Shown: positions 42,915-50,934 of the stretch, one piece after another | Layout of the letters: each line of letters opens with the position of its first letter | How positions within the stretch are numbered: position 1 is the stretch's first letter | Assembly (NCBI GenBank): GCA_027049035.1 | Contig: JALTVI010000068.1 | Location: 62,001 to 126,000, forward strand | Origin: Sulfurovum sp. | Lineage (GTDB): Bacteria > Campylobacterota > Campylobacteria > Campylobacterales > Sulfurovaceae | Reading direction: 5' to 3' | DNA: 64,000 nt | Program-made: the position numbers and the translations under genes | The notes under the pieces: model-generated | What the model was told of the DNA's origin: nothing | Database searches by the model: none | The model's input: the letters and a program-made list of their open reading frames with translations, nothing else

Positions 42915-43817
42915 ATGATACGAATTCTACTGCTGCTACTGATGTTTGCATCTATGCTCCCGGCACGTACGGAGTTGAGAGCCACACAGGCATGTGGCCT
43001 TTTCAACAACCTCAAACATACCACGAACAGTGGAAGCCTTGCTTTGGAACCAGGTAGAAGCTACGAAGTACTGCGCCATCACAAGGGGCAGTACCTGCTC
43101 AAAGTTCCGGGCAAAAATCCTGCACAGCGCTGGGTGGATGAGGGATGCCTCTCTTCGGAGAATTATCCAAAGCCTGCAAACTCCGCAGCGGTATCAGAAG
43201 AGAATTTGCTGGCACTCAGCTGGCACAACGCCTTCTGTGAAACACACCGCTACAGAAAGGAGTGCAAAAATCCGCGCAATAGCGGCAACATCACGCTCCA
43301 CGGCCTCTGGCCGCAGCCAAAAGGAAAAGTCTACTGTGGTGTGCCAAAGCGCTACATCATTGCCGACAGAGAGGGTAGATGGCATCAGCTACCTGAACCC
43401 AAACTCACTGCTCAGACATATGAAAAACTGCTGGAGGTGATGCCGGGCACCGCTTCCAATCTTCACCGTCATGAGTGGATCAAACACGGCACCTGCTACG
43501 GCACGGATGCCCAGACCTACTTTATGCACGCTATCGCTCTTATACAGGAGGTTCGCCGGAGTGCTGTCGCACGACTTTTTCGTACCCATGCAGGAAAACG
43601 TCTGCGTATCGAACAGGTACGAAGCGCGTTTGACGAGAGCTTTGGGCGGGGCAGCGGCAGCCGTGTGGAGCTGCGCTGTCAAAGAGGGATGATTACCGAA
43701 GTGTGGCTGCACCTTGGTAGAGGCGATACCACTTTGGCACAGGCACTCAAAGAGGGCAGTCCGGTCAGGAGCCGCTGCCGCTACGGCATCGTGGACAGGG
43801 CGGGCTATGGCAGATAA
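42915..43817 (+). CDS. Secreted ribonuclease T2
   Basis: 300 residues. Signal peptide 1-17, then an SH3-like segment (about 25-80) and an RNase T2 domain. Both catalytic blocks are intact: ITLHGLWPQ (CAS-1) and HEWIKHGTC (CAS-2), each with its catalytic His. The enzyme degrades RNA through 2',3'-cyclic phosphates in the periplasm or outside the cell. The last 11 bases overlap the helicase gene, an odd operon partner. Confidence 0.9.
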   Translation: MIRILLLLLMFASMLPARTELRATQACGLFNNLKHTTNSGSLALEPGRSYEVLRHHKGQYLLKVPGKNPAQRWVDEGCLSSENYPKPANSAAVSEENLLALSWHNAFCETHRYRKECKNPRNSGNITLHGLWPQPKGKVYCGVPKRYIIADREGRWHQLPEPKLTAQTYEKLLEVMPGTASNLHRHEWIKHGTCYGTDAQTYFMHAIALIQEVRRSAVARLFRTHAGKRLRIEQVRSAFDESFGRGSGSRVELRCQRGMITEVWLHLGRGDTTLAQALKEGSPVRSRCRYGIVDRAGYGR

Positions 43818-45105
43818 ACATGATGTACTCGAAGCGCTCAAACACAGTAATGTGTTTTTAACAGGTGGAGCTGGAACGGGAAAGAGCTACATCACCAACG
43901 AAGTGATTGCCGATTACCGAAAGCGCGGCAAGCAGGTGGTGGCACTGGGCTCTACGGGCGTGAGTGCGGTCAATATCGGCGGATTTACGGTACACAGTTT
44001 CTTTGTCTTCGGTATTGCATCAAATTTTGAGGAGCTCGCACAGCAGGACAAGCGGGCCAAAAAACGTCTGGCCGATCTTAAAAAGGTACTCAAGGCAACC
44101 GACCTTATTATCATCGACGAAATCTCGATGGTCAGTGCCGATCTGCTCGATATGATCGCCTACCGTCTGAACGCCTACGGCTACCTTGGCAAAGTACTCT
44201 TCGTGGGCGACTTCTTTCAGCTGCCTCCGGTGGTGCAGCAGAGACAGAACGGAGGGGACATTTTCGGTGAAAAACTCTACGCTTTCGAGTCGCTGGCGTG
44301 GGAGCGGTTCGATCTTACCGTTATCGAGCTGACGCAAATGAAGCGGACACACGATGCGGAGTTTACGCACATCCTCTCCAAGGTGCGCATGGGTATCTGC
44401 GATGAGGAGGTCAGCGCCTATATGCACCGGCTCTGGAACAACGAGGCACTCGACCCCGATCCTACCTATCTCTTTGGGCGCAATGTAGAGGTTGAACGCA
44501 CCAACCGCGCCAGGCTCAACGAGCTTGATACCGAAGAGACGATACTTTTTGCCAACCTTGAGAAGTTCGGCAGCGTGCACGAAAAGAAGCTGGAGGGGTG
44601 GAAAAAACTGCTGCCGGTCTCAGAGCAGCTGACACTCAAGGTCGGTGTGCCTGTGCTCTTCACGGTCAACAAGTGGGGCAAGTTCGTCAACGGTGAGCGG
44701 GGCGTGCTGCATGCCATCGAGGAGGATCACCTCATTGTCGAAAAGGAGCACGAATTTGTCCGTGTCGAGCAGCACGATTTCGATCTTCTTGACATGGTTG
44801 TGCATGAGGACGGTCACGTTGAACAGGTCTCTCTGGCAACACTTTCGCAGTTTCCGCTCAAGCTTGCCTATGCGGTGACGATACACAAGTCGCAGGGGAT
44901 GAGTATTGACAATCTGGTATGTAACGTCGATAACATCTTTGCACCCAGCCAGTTCTATGTCGCCATCTCACGCGCCATCGACCCCAAACGTCTCAAGATA
45001 GACTTTGGACGAGGCAATCTGGCGTACTACCTACAGCGTGTTATCCATGTCGATGCGCGGGTAGTGGCATATTACAGAGAGATTGCGGCACTTACTGATA
45101 ACTGA
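43807..45105 (+). CDS. Pif1/RecD2-like superfamily 1 helicase
   Basis: 432 residues from ATG 43807. Walker A FLTGGAGTGKSY (about 17-28), motif II DLIIIDEISMVSADLLD, motif III LFVGDFFQLPPV, and C-terminal motifs YAVTIHKSQGMSIDNLV and FYVAISRAIDPKRL. This is the arrangement of Pif1/Dda-type 5'-3' helicases active on forked DNA. The upstream open frame (31 codons) lies inside the RNase T2 gene. The 3' end overlaps the convergent 45092-45997 gene by 14 bases. Confidence 0.88.
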   Translation: MADKHDVLEALKHSNVFLTGGAGTGKSYITNEVIADYRKRGKQVVALGSTGVSAVNIGGFTVHSFFVFGIASNFEELAQQDKRAKKRLADLKKVLKATDLIIIDEISMVSADLLDMIAYRLNAYGYLGKVLFVGDFFQLPPVVQQRQNGGDIFGEKLYAFESLAWERFDLTVIELTQMKRTHDAEFTHILSKVRMGICDEEVSAYMHRLWNNEALDPDPTYLFGRNVEVERTNRARLNELDTEETILFANLEKFGSVHEKKLEGWKKLLPVSEQLTLKVGVPVLFTVNKWGKFVNGERGVLHAIEEDHLIVEKEHEFVRVEQHDFDLLDMVVHEDGHVEQVSLATLSQFPLKLAYAVTIHKSQGMSIDNLVCNVDNIFAPSQFYVAISRAIDPKRLKIDFGRGNLAYYLQRVIHVDARVVAYYREIAALTDN

Positions 45106-45997
45106 TGTACTTGGGCATGTCTTTGATACGGTAGCGCCCTACAGGTTTGAGTCCCAACGCCTCCTTCGGACTCATAAGCGGTTTGTCCTTTTTCAGAAAA
45201 AGTTTGAAACCGCCGGCCACTCTTGCTGCTCGGCATTCTGTGTAGAGACCGTTGTAGATCCTGATCTTCAGTGCGGGTGAGCCGTGTCCGTCAAGGTTCA
45301 TGATGAGGTGTATGCCCGGATAGTCGCGAATGCGCGCTTTGTGTGTAACCATGTGTTCGCTGAACATATGGATAATCAGTATCTTCTCCTGCGGGATATG
45401 GTGTCTTTTCAGATAACGGCTCATAAGCTGCTGCACCGCATTGACCTGATCCCCTGAGATCGACCCTATCACTTTGCCGGGGCGGACATTGAGATCATCG
45501 ACAGAGAATTCCGGGTCTATGGCAAAATGAACGTTGTCATAGGCAAGATAGGGAAGCAGCGGTTTGATCGCCTGTGCCGGTGTTTTTTTGCCCAGCTGTA
45601 TATCGAGAAAGACTGCAACGCCGGCTTTCTGCGCAGCTTTGATGTAACGCTCTAAAGTATGTTTCGGCAGCGGAAGCAGATAGTGCCCGTTTTCTCCAGG
45701 CTCTGTAATGGCAAGATCGTAGATAAGATCGAATGCCGGTGTGACATGATGCGTATGATTGAGCGTTTCTTCATAGACTTTAGCACGCGCTTTGACCTTT
45801 TCGATCAGTGTCGGCAGGGGGTAGTAGCCAAGGATACCGAGTGCTTTCGTACCGGGTCTGCCGTAGTATGCAACGATCATATCATAGTTAGACGGAAGCT
45901 GCCTTCTGTCACTTTTTTTGCATACTTTCGGTGCTCCCTGAAGCAGTGTACCCAAAAGAAAAGAGAGTATCAGCAGACTGAAATACTTTTTCGCCAT
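45092..45997 (-). CDS. Secreted protein of unknown function, possible TIM-barrel hydrolase
   Basis: 301 residues with a signal peptide (about 1-21). Features such as MIVAYYGRPGTKALGILG, AGVAVFLDIQLG, NVHFAIDPEFSV and GIHLIMNLDGHGS suggest a TIM-barrel with acidic residues at strand ends, like glycoside hydrolases or polysaccharide deacetylase-associated domains. No catalytic signature could be fixed. A TATAAT (46025-46030, minus) and AAGGATG support the start. It is divergent from the NamZ-like gene. Confidence 0.65.
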   Translation of the reverse strand: MAKKYFSLLILSFLLGTLLQGAPKVCKKSDRRQLPSNYDMIVAYYGRPGTKALGILGYYPLPTLIEKVKARAKVYEETLNHTHHVTPAFDLIYDLAITEPGENGHYLLPLPKHTLERYIKAAQKAGVAVFLDIQLGKKTPAQAIKPLLPYLAYDNVHFAIDPEFSVDDLNVRPGKVIGSISGDQVNAVQQLMSRYLKRHHIPQEKILIIHMFSEHMVTHKARIRDYPGIHLIMNLDGHGSPALKIRIYNGLYTECRAARVAGGFKLFLKKDKPLMSPKEALGLKPVGRYRIKDMPKYISYQ

Positions 45998-46091
45998 AGA
46001 GACATCCTTGTCTATAGATTTGGGATTATAGCATGTGATAAGTCTATCTGGCCTAGAATGTGTGGTAGAATAACAAAAAAAGGAAACACGT

Positions 46092-47264
46092 GTGAAGCGG
46101 ATTAGTGTGTGGATAGGTATCTTCAGTCTGTTGCTCTCCTTTGCAACGGCAGAAGAGACGGTTGTGCCGGCATCAGCCAGAATAGCACGTTATCTGCCGA
46201 TGCTTTCACATAAACGGGTTGCACTTGTGGTCAATCAGACTTCGAGGGTAGGCCGTACGCATCTGGCGGACTTTCTGCTTGCAAAGGGTGTGGCAGTCCG
46301 CAAAATATTTGCACCGGAACACGGTTTTCGGGGCAGAGCGGATGCGGGTGCACAGGTGAAGAACGGCCGTGACAGAGCAACGGGGCTGCCGGTTATTTCA
46401 CTTTATGGCAAGCACAAAAAGCCCACCAAAGTGATGCTTCGCGGCATCGATATCATTCTTTTCGACATTCAGGATGTCGGGGTACGCTTCTATACCTACC
46501 TTTCGACACTCCACTATGTGATGGAAGCGGCAGCCGAGCAGCATATTCCTCTCATCGTGCTTGACCGTCCCAATCCGAACGGACACTATGTGGACGGTCC
46601 TGTACTGAAACGAAAGTTCCGCTCCTTTGTGGGACTTGACCCCGTTCCTATTGTCTACGGTATGACCATCGGTGAGTACGCCAAAATGCTTAATGGGGAG
46701 GGGTGGCTGAAAGGAGGTGTAACGGCTGACCTGCGTGTTATTAAGCTGCAGGGTTATACGCATGATACGCCCTATAGTCTGCCTCTCAAGCCCTCCCCGA
46801 ACCTGCCAACCGAGCGAGCCGTAGCACTCTATCCCTCGCTTGCACTCTTTGAGGGTACGCAGTTTTCGGCAGGCAGGGGTACACCCACCCCTTTTGAGCT
46901 TTACGGTGCACCAGGCTATACCAAAAAGAAGTTCTGTTTTACCCCCAGACCGATGCCCGGTGCCAGCCGTCCCAAACACCAGGGAAAGTGCTGTTACGGC
47001 ATTGATTTGAGAAATGTTCCGGTTGAAAAGATCCGCAGCGAGAAGCAGCTCCATCTTGGCTACCTGATCGATGTCTATCGACATTACAACAATAAGAGGA
47101 AATTCTTTCCAAACGGCGGAAAATTTTTCGACAAACTTGCCGGAAGCGACCGTTTGCGCAGACAGCTTGAAGCGGGTTGGAGTGAAGCGGAGATACGCAA
47201 GAGTTGGCAGAAAGATCTGGAGAGGTTTAAGAGGATCAGGGAGAAGTATCTGCTTTATCCGTAG
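46092..47264 (+). CDS. DUF1343 protein, NamZ-like exo-N-acetylmuramidase
   Basis: 390 residues from a GTG start with AAAGGAAA upstream; signal peptide 1-20. DUF1343 landmarks: VALVVNQTSRVG, FAPEHGFRG, GLPVISLYGKHKKP, DIQDVGVRFYTYLSTLHYVMEAA, LDRPNPNG and GTPTPFELYGAP. Characterised members (NamZ, family GH171) remove terminal MurNAc from peptidoglycan fragments. The next gene is a GH20 hexosaminidase on the opposite strand, so the two may strip wall sugars. A TAGAAT -10 lies at 46066-46071. Confidence 0.85.
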   Translation: MKRISVWIGIFSLLLSFATAEETVVPASARIARYLPMLSHKRVALVVNQTSRVGRTHLADFLLAKGVAVRKIFAPEHGFRGRADAGAQVKNGRDRATGLPVISLYGKHKKPTKVMLRGIDIILFDIQDVGVRFYTYLSTLHYVMEAAAEQHIPLIVLDRPNPNGHYVDGPVLKRKFRSFVGLDPVPIVYGMTIGEYAKMLNGEGWLKGGVTADLRVIKLQGYTHDTPYSLPLKPSPNLPTERAVALYPSLALFEGTQFSAGRGTPTPFELYGAPGYTKKKFCFTPRPMPGASRPKHQGKCCYGIDLRNVPVEKIRSEKQLHLGYLIDVYRHYNNKRKFFPNGGKFFDKLAGSDRLRRQLEAGWSEAEIRKSWQKDLERFKRIREKYLLYP

Positions 47265-47265
47265 T

Positions 47266-47302
47266 GTGTGGTTATTGGTCATTGGTGTATTGGTTATTAG
47301 TC
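47266..47302. repeat. Degenerate heptamer array
   Basis: Just after the NamZ-like stop: units TTATTGG, TCATTGG, GTATTGG and TTATTAG, a degenerate seven-base repeat. Unlike the other heptamer arrays it has no hairpin directly behind it, but a copy of the GTCAT hairpin repeat begins 23 bases later. Confidence 0.5.
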
Positions 47303-47324
47303 GCCTTTGGCACCATATTGTCCC

Positions 47325-47360
47325 TCATCCCGGACTTGATGCGGGATCTTGACGTTTGGA
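47325..47360. repeat. Second copy of the TCATCCCGG hairpin repeat
   Basis: 36 bases, 34 of them equal to 12582-12617. The hairpin CCCGGACTTGATGCGGG has one mismatch compared with the first copy. It lies ten bases after the stop of the GH20 gene and may end that transcript. Confidence 0.7.
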
Positions 47361-47369
47361 AGCTAAATC

Positions 47370-48953
47370 TTATTTTACCGGCCGGTAGTGCACACTTTGC
47401 AGCTTCAGTCTGGGCAGGGCATGGCGTTTCATCCGTTTTTTGAAATCGTTCCACCTCTTCTGTTTGGGGCTGCTCCAGGCAACTTCGGCCAGAGCAAGGG
47501 TTCTTGGCCAGGCGAGGTAGTCGGCTATCTTTTCATTCAGAAGCGTTTCCGACCATAAGCATGCGTGTATTCCGGCAAGGTAGGCGGAAGTGCCGGGGGC
47601 GAAGCTGTAGGTTTTCCGGGTGGAGACGGGAGTGGACCAGGTGTGGCCGGGTTCATGCTTGCTTCTGGTATATTGCTGGTCGAAGTAGAGGTACTGTACG
47701 GGTGTCATGATGGTGTTACGGTGCTGTTTGATGGTTTTATACCCTGCCTTTGGGCTCTTCCAAGCCATGACCATATCTGCTTTGCGAAGTTTGGGGCTGC
47801 CTTCGAGTACCTCCTGCCAAGCGACCATCTTTTTACCATGCTTTGCCAAAATGGCATCTGCTTTTGCAAAGAAGTAATTCTGTACATTACGCCTGCTTTT
47901 GAGATGGTGTTTTTGCATCAATTTTTTGACTGCAGGTGAGCGATTCCATGCACCTTTTGGCACTTCGTCTCCGCCAAGATGGATGTAGCCAAAGGGGAAG
48001 AGAGCGGCTACTTCACTTATGACCCCGTCAAGAAAACGGTAGGTACTCTCAATCCCCGGATTGAGAGTATTGTTGGCAATTCGCTGTACGGAGCGGTAGC
48101 GGCTGGTGTCTTTGGGATCTGTGAGCAGTGTTGGATAGGAAACGAGTGCTGCTTTGGCGTGGCCGGGCATGTCAATTTCAGGAAGTACCTCGATGCAGCG
48201 CGCCTTGGCGTAGGCAACGATGTCGCGGATCTGCGCCTGGGTGTAGTAGCCGCGCTGCACATGGTTTTTCGGACCCCTCATGGCCGGGAAGGTGGAGAAT
48301 GGCAGTTGTGTGCCCGGTCCCCGTAGCGAACCGATCTTTGTCAGTAGCGGGTAGCGCTTGATCTCTATACGCCACCCCTCATCATCGGTGAGGTGCCAGT
48401 GAAAGCGGTTGAGTTTGTACTGTGCCATACGGTCGATGAACTTTTTGACGTAGCCGACACCAAAGAAGTTTCGCGAGACATCGAGCATCATGCCGCGCCA
48501 GCGGTAGCGGGGTGCGTCAGCAATCTCTACACCTCCAATATGCCATTTCCTTTTTTTAACGTGGACATTACCCCAGATCTCCTTTGGCATCAGCTGCATC
48601 AGTGTGATGACACCGTAGAAAAAGCCGCTGCGGTCACGTGCCTCTATGAGAATACCGTGTCCGTCCACCCTCAAACGGTACCCCTCTGCATTTGTAACTT
48701 TTTTGGGTGCATAGTGAAAACGCAGGTTGGCTTTGGTTGCAGTCTCTGTCTTTTTCAGTCTATAGCCTGAAACACGCTGCAGGTGGTCTTGCAGGTAAGC
48801 AACGGCAGTTTTGGCAAATGGTGTATCGGTGTAGAATCGGGTATGAGAATTGAGTGTAAAGGCACTGCCGTTTTCGGTACTCTGAAGCGGTTTTGGGATG
48901 ATCTGCCCGGTGAGGAGGGTGAAGCAGAGTAGAAAGAGCGCAGCCAGTCTCAT
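47370..48953 (-). CDS. Beta-N-acetylhexosaminidase (GH20)
   Basis: 527 residues with a signal peptide (1-16). The domain GH20b (about 20-140) precedes the barrel (about 150-490), with RYRWRGMMLDVSRNFF, HWHLTDDEGWRIEIK, DMPGHAKAAL and the catalytic pair in YIHLGGDEV. It removes terminal GlcNAc/GalNAc residues; with a NamZ-like neighbour, peptidoglycan or chitin sugars are likely. The ATG overlaps the stop of the DAG-kinase-like gene (ATGA). Confidence 0.92.
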   Translation of the reverse strand: MRLAALFLLCFTLLTGQIIPKPLQSTENGSAFTLNSHTRFYTDTPFAKTAVAYLQDHLQRVSGYRLKKTETATKANLRFHYAPKKVTNAEGYRLRVDGHGILIEARDRSGFFYGVITLMQLMPKEIWGNVHVKKRKWHIGGVEIADAPRYRWRGMMLDVSRNFFGVGYVKKFIDRMAQYKLNRFHWHLTDDEGWRIEIKRYPLLTKIGSLRGPGTQLPFSTFPAMRGPKNHVQRGYYTQAQIRDIVAYAKARCIEVLPEIDMPGHAKAALVSYPTLLTDPKDTSRYRSVQRIANNTLNPGIESTYRFLDGVISEVAALFPFGYIHLGGDEVPKGAWNRSPAVKKLMQKHHLKSRRNVQNYFFAKADAILAKHGKKMVAWQEVLEGSPKLRKADMVMAWKSPKAGYKTIKQHRNTIMTPVQYLYFDQQYTRSKHEPGHTWSTPVSTRKTYSFAPGTSAYLAGIHACLWSETLLNEKIADYLAWPRTLALAEVAWSSPKQKRWNDFKKRMKRHALPRLKLQSVHYRPVK

Positions 48954-49639
48954 TTGCGTTTGCCGGTGATGACACGGACATTGCCCGCCTGACGGATTTT
49001 GAGGTGTCTTCCTTTGACTGTGACGATGTCACCGTCGAGTTCGAGCATGTTATAGTCGTTGTCAAGGTCGATATCTAGCGCTTCCACTTCACCGTAAAAG
49101 CTGCCGAATTTTCTGACAAAACGCAGCGGTGTGAAGATGAAAAAACGTGTGGTACTCATCAGCATAAAGGGGGTCATAATGAGGTGTACTGGCAGCAGAA
49201 AGAGTACGGCAAGCACGTATTTGGCCATACCGTGCCTGAGCCACCCAAACCGCAGGGTTTCGGAGAGGAAAATGTGCTGCAGGTCACCCATGTTGCCCGC
49301 AGAGAAGAGAAAGAGCTCGTCATTGAGTTTGAAGATGTGGTGCTTTTGTGTAGGAGGCGTGGTACCCTCGGCAAGTATATCGAGGACACTGCCGATGGGA
49401 GGTGCCTTGTGGATCTTGGCGACGACATTGAAAGAGCCTGTGGGGTTGAGGATGAAGACCGGCTGGTTCTGCAGCGTATGGAGTTGTTTGAGCACACGCC
49501 TGATGGTACCGTCTCCGCCGTTGATGATGACGTAGTCGTAGCGTTCGATGTCGTGATGTTCCGGCAGTTGCGATGCATCGATATGATCGATGGTGAGCCT
49601 GTCGTGTGTCAGCACTTTGCCGATGGAGAGAATGCGCAT
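48950..49639 (-). CDS. Diacylglycerol/lipid kinase-like protein
   Basis: 229 residues. A DAG-kinase catalytic fold with VIINGGDGTIRRVL (GGDGT, about 40-44) and LNPTGSFNVVAKIH (glycine/asparagine loop replacing the PxGTxND motif). It is shorter than YegS/DgkB (about 300). A central hydrophobic stretch MAKYVLAVLFLLPVHLIMTPFML may associate with the membrane. The substrate is probably a lipid, not certain. Its promoter overlaps that of divergent pqiA in a perfect palindrome. Confidence 0.8.
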   Translation of the reverse strand: MRILSIGKVLTHDRLTIDHIDASQLPEHHDIERYDYVIINGGDGTIRRVLKQLHTLQNQPVFILNPTGSFNVVAKIHKAPPIGSVLDILAEGTTPPTQKHHIFKLNDELFLFSAGNMGDLQHIFLSETLRFGWLRHGMAKYVLAVLFLLPVHLIMTPFMLMSTTRFFIFTPLRFVRKFGSFYGEVEALDIDLDNDYNMLELDGDIVTVKGRHLKIRQAGNVRVITGKRK

Positions 49640-49659
49640 CTGTCCCCCTTATCTTCATT

Positions 49660-49675
49660 GGCTATAATTATAGCC
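49660..49675. promoter_or_regulatory. 16-bp palindrome holding back-to-back -10 boxes
   Basis: GGCTATAATTATAGCC is a perfect palindrome. The plus-strand TATAAT (49663-49668) ends seven bases before the pqiA ATG (49676), which implies a leaderless mRNA. The minus-strand TATAAT lies 27 bases before the DAG-kinase ATG, with AAGGGGGA as its ribosome-binding site. The two promoters compete for one site. Confidence 0.6.
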
Positions 49676-50329
49676 ATGAAAATTGAAAGCGAAGCGGCGC
49701 TGGATGAACTTATCATCTGCCACAAATGCCATACCGTGCACAAAGAGGTTCCCATCAAAGACGGTGCGAAGGCGTGCTGCAGCGAGTGTGGCAGCGTACT
49801 CTACCGCTATGACAGCAAACTGATCGACCATGGTCTGGCATTGAGCACTACAGCACTGATCTTCTTCTTTCTGGCAAACCTCTTTCCGCTTGTGAAGATA
49901 GAGATACTGGGGCATACACAGTACATCACGCTGACAAAAACCTTTCTGAGCCTCTTTGAAAACGGCTTTTACATTGTGGGAATGCTCTGTCTGTTCCTGA
50001 TCTTTCTCTTTCCGCTGTTGATTATGCTGCTTTATCTCTTTATTTTTGCGTTGTTGAAATTCAAAGGCTCACCGCAGCTCCTTAAGGAGATGTTGGTACT
50101 GCTTTCACATCTGAAGCCCTGGAGTATGAGCGAGATCTTTCTAGTCAGTATTTTTGTCGCGCTGGTGAAGCTCATAGGGTATGCACAGATCCATATGGGC
50201 ATCTCCTTCTGGGCGTTGGCCGCATTCGTGCTGCTTGACATCTATCTGAACCAGAGCGTACACATTTCGGAGATATGGATGTTGCGAAAACGGCATTACA
50301 GTAATGAGGAGTGCATCAATGGAAATTGA
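49676..50329 (+). CDS. pqiA: PqiA-family membrane protein (first)
   Basis: 217 residues. An N-terminal zinc ribbon (CHKC about 15-18 and CCSEC about 35-39) is followed by four membrane helices, the first starting ALSTTALIFFFLANLFPLVKI; this is one half of the E. coli PqiA protein, which has two such halves. PqiA works with PqiB/PqiC in an MCE lipid-transport route. The ATG was set by the promoter next to it; a much longer open frame upstream runs through the divergent gene. The end overlaps the second pqiA-like gene by 11 bases. Confidence 0.85.
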   Translation: MKIESEAALDELIICHKCHTVHKEVPIKDGAKACCSECGSVLYRYDSKLIDHGLALSTTALIFFFLANLFPLVKIEILGHTQYITLTKTFLSLFENGFYIVGMLCLFLIFLFPLLIMLLYLFIFALLKFKGSPQLLKEMLVLLSHLKPWSMSEIFLVSIFVALVKLIGYAQIHMGISFWALAAFVLLDIYLNQSVHISEIWMLRKRHYSNEECINGN

Positions 50330-50915
50330 TGAGAAGAGCCTGCTGCGCTGTCCGGTCTGTGAAGCGGTCAATCTCGACAAGGGAAAAGAGAACCGTTGCC
50401 GCCGCTGCGGGTCGCGTATCTACAGGCACCGCCGTTTCAGGACCGAAAAGAGCTGGGCCTATCTCATTACAGCGATGATCGCCTACATTCCCGCCAACAT
50501 CTATCCGATGCTCATTACCAAGAAGTTCGGGCATATCGAAGAGAGTACGATCTTCGGGGGGATCGTCTACCTTTGGGAGCACGGCTCATACCCTATTGCG
50601 CTTGTCATTCTCTTTGCCTCCATTATCATCCCTATTCTTAAATTCATTGTTTTGATTTATCTGCTAATTAGTGTAAAATACCCGATTGGGAAAGAGAAGA
50701 AGGTCAATAAGCACAAACTCTACTATCTGATGGAGATCATCGGTCCCTGGTCGATGATCGATGTTTTTGTCGTCGCGATCCTTGCAGCACTGATCCATCT
50801 TGCGAACATACAGATCATTGCCGGCACGGCATCAACAGCCTTTGCCCTGTCGGTCTTTTTTACGTTGCTAGCCGCACATTCGTTCGATACCCGCTTGATA
50901 CAGGCATACAAATAA
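50319..50915 (+). CDS. PqiA-family membrane protein (second)
   Basis: 198 residues. The zinc ribbon CPVC...CRRCG is at 12-33, then four membrane helices (SWAYLITAMIAYIPANIYPML, the typical PqiA NxxP segment, and IIGPWSMIDVFVV). Together with the preceding gene it makes up what is one PqiA polypeptide in E. coli. GAGGAG lies eight bases before the ATG at 50319. PqiB begins 19 bases after the stop. Confidence 0.87.
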   Translation: MEIDEKSLLRCPVCEAVNLDKGKENRCRRCGSRIYRHRRFRTEKSWAYLITAMIAYIPANIYPMLITKKFGHIEESTIFGGIVYLWEHGSYPIALVILFASIIIPILKFIVLIYLLISVKYPIGKEKKVNKHKLYYLMEIIGPWSMIDVFVVAILAALIHLANIQIIAGTASTAFALSVFFTLLAAHSFDTRLIQAYK

Positions 50916-50934
50916 AACAAAGGAAAAGCACCAG

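Noticed and set aside
48930-49639. NAD kinase identity for the GGDGT protein
   Set aside because: GGDGT is shared by NAD and lipid kinases, but the following LNPTGSFN loop and short length fit the DAG-kinase fold better.
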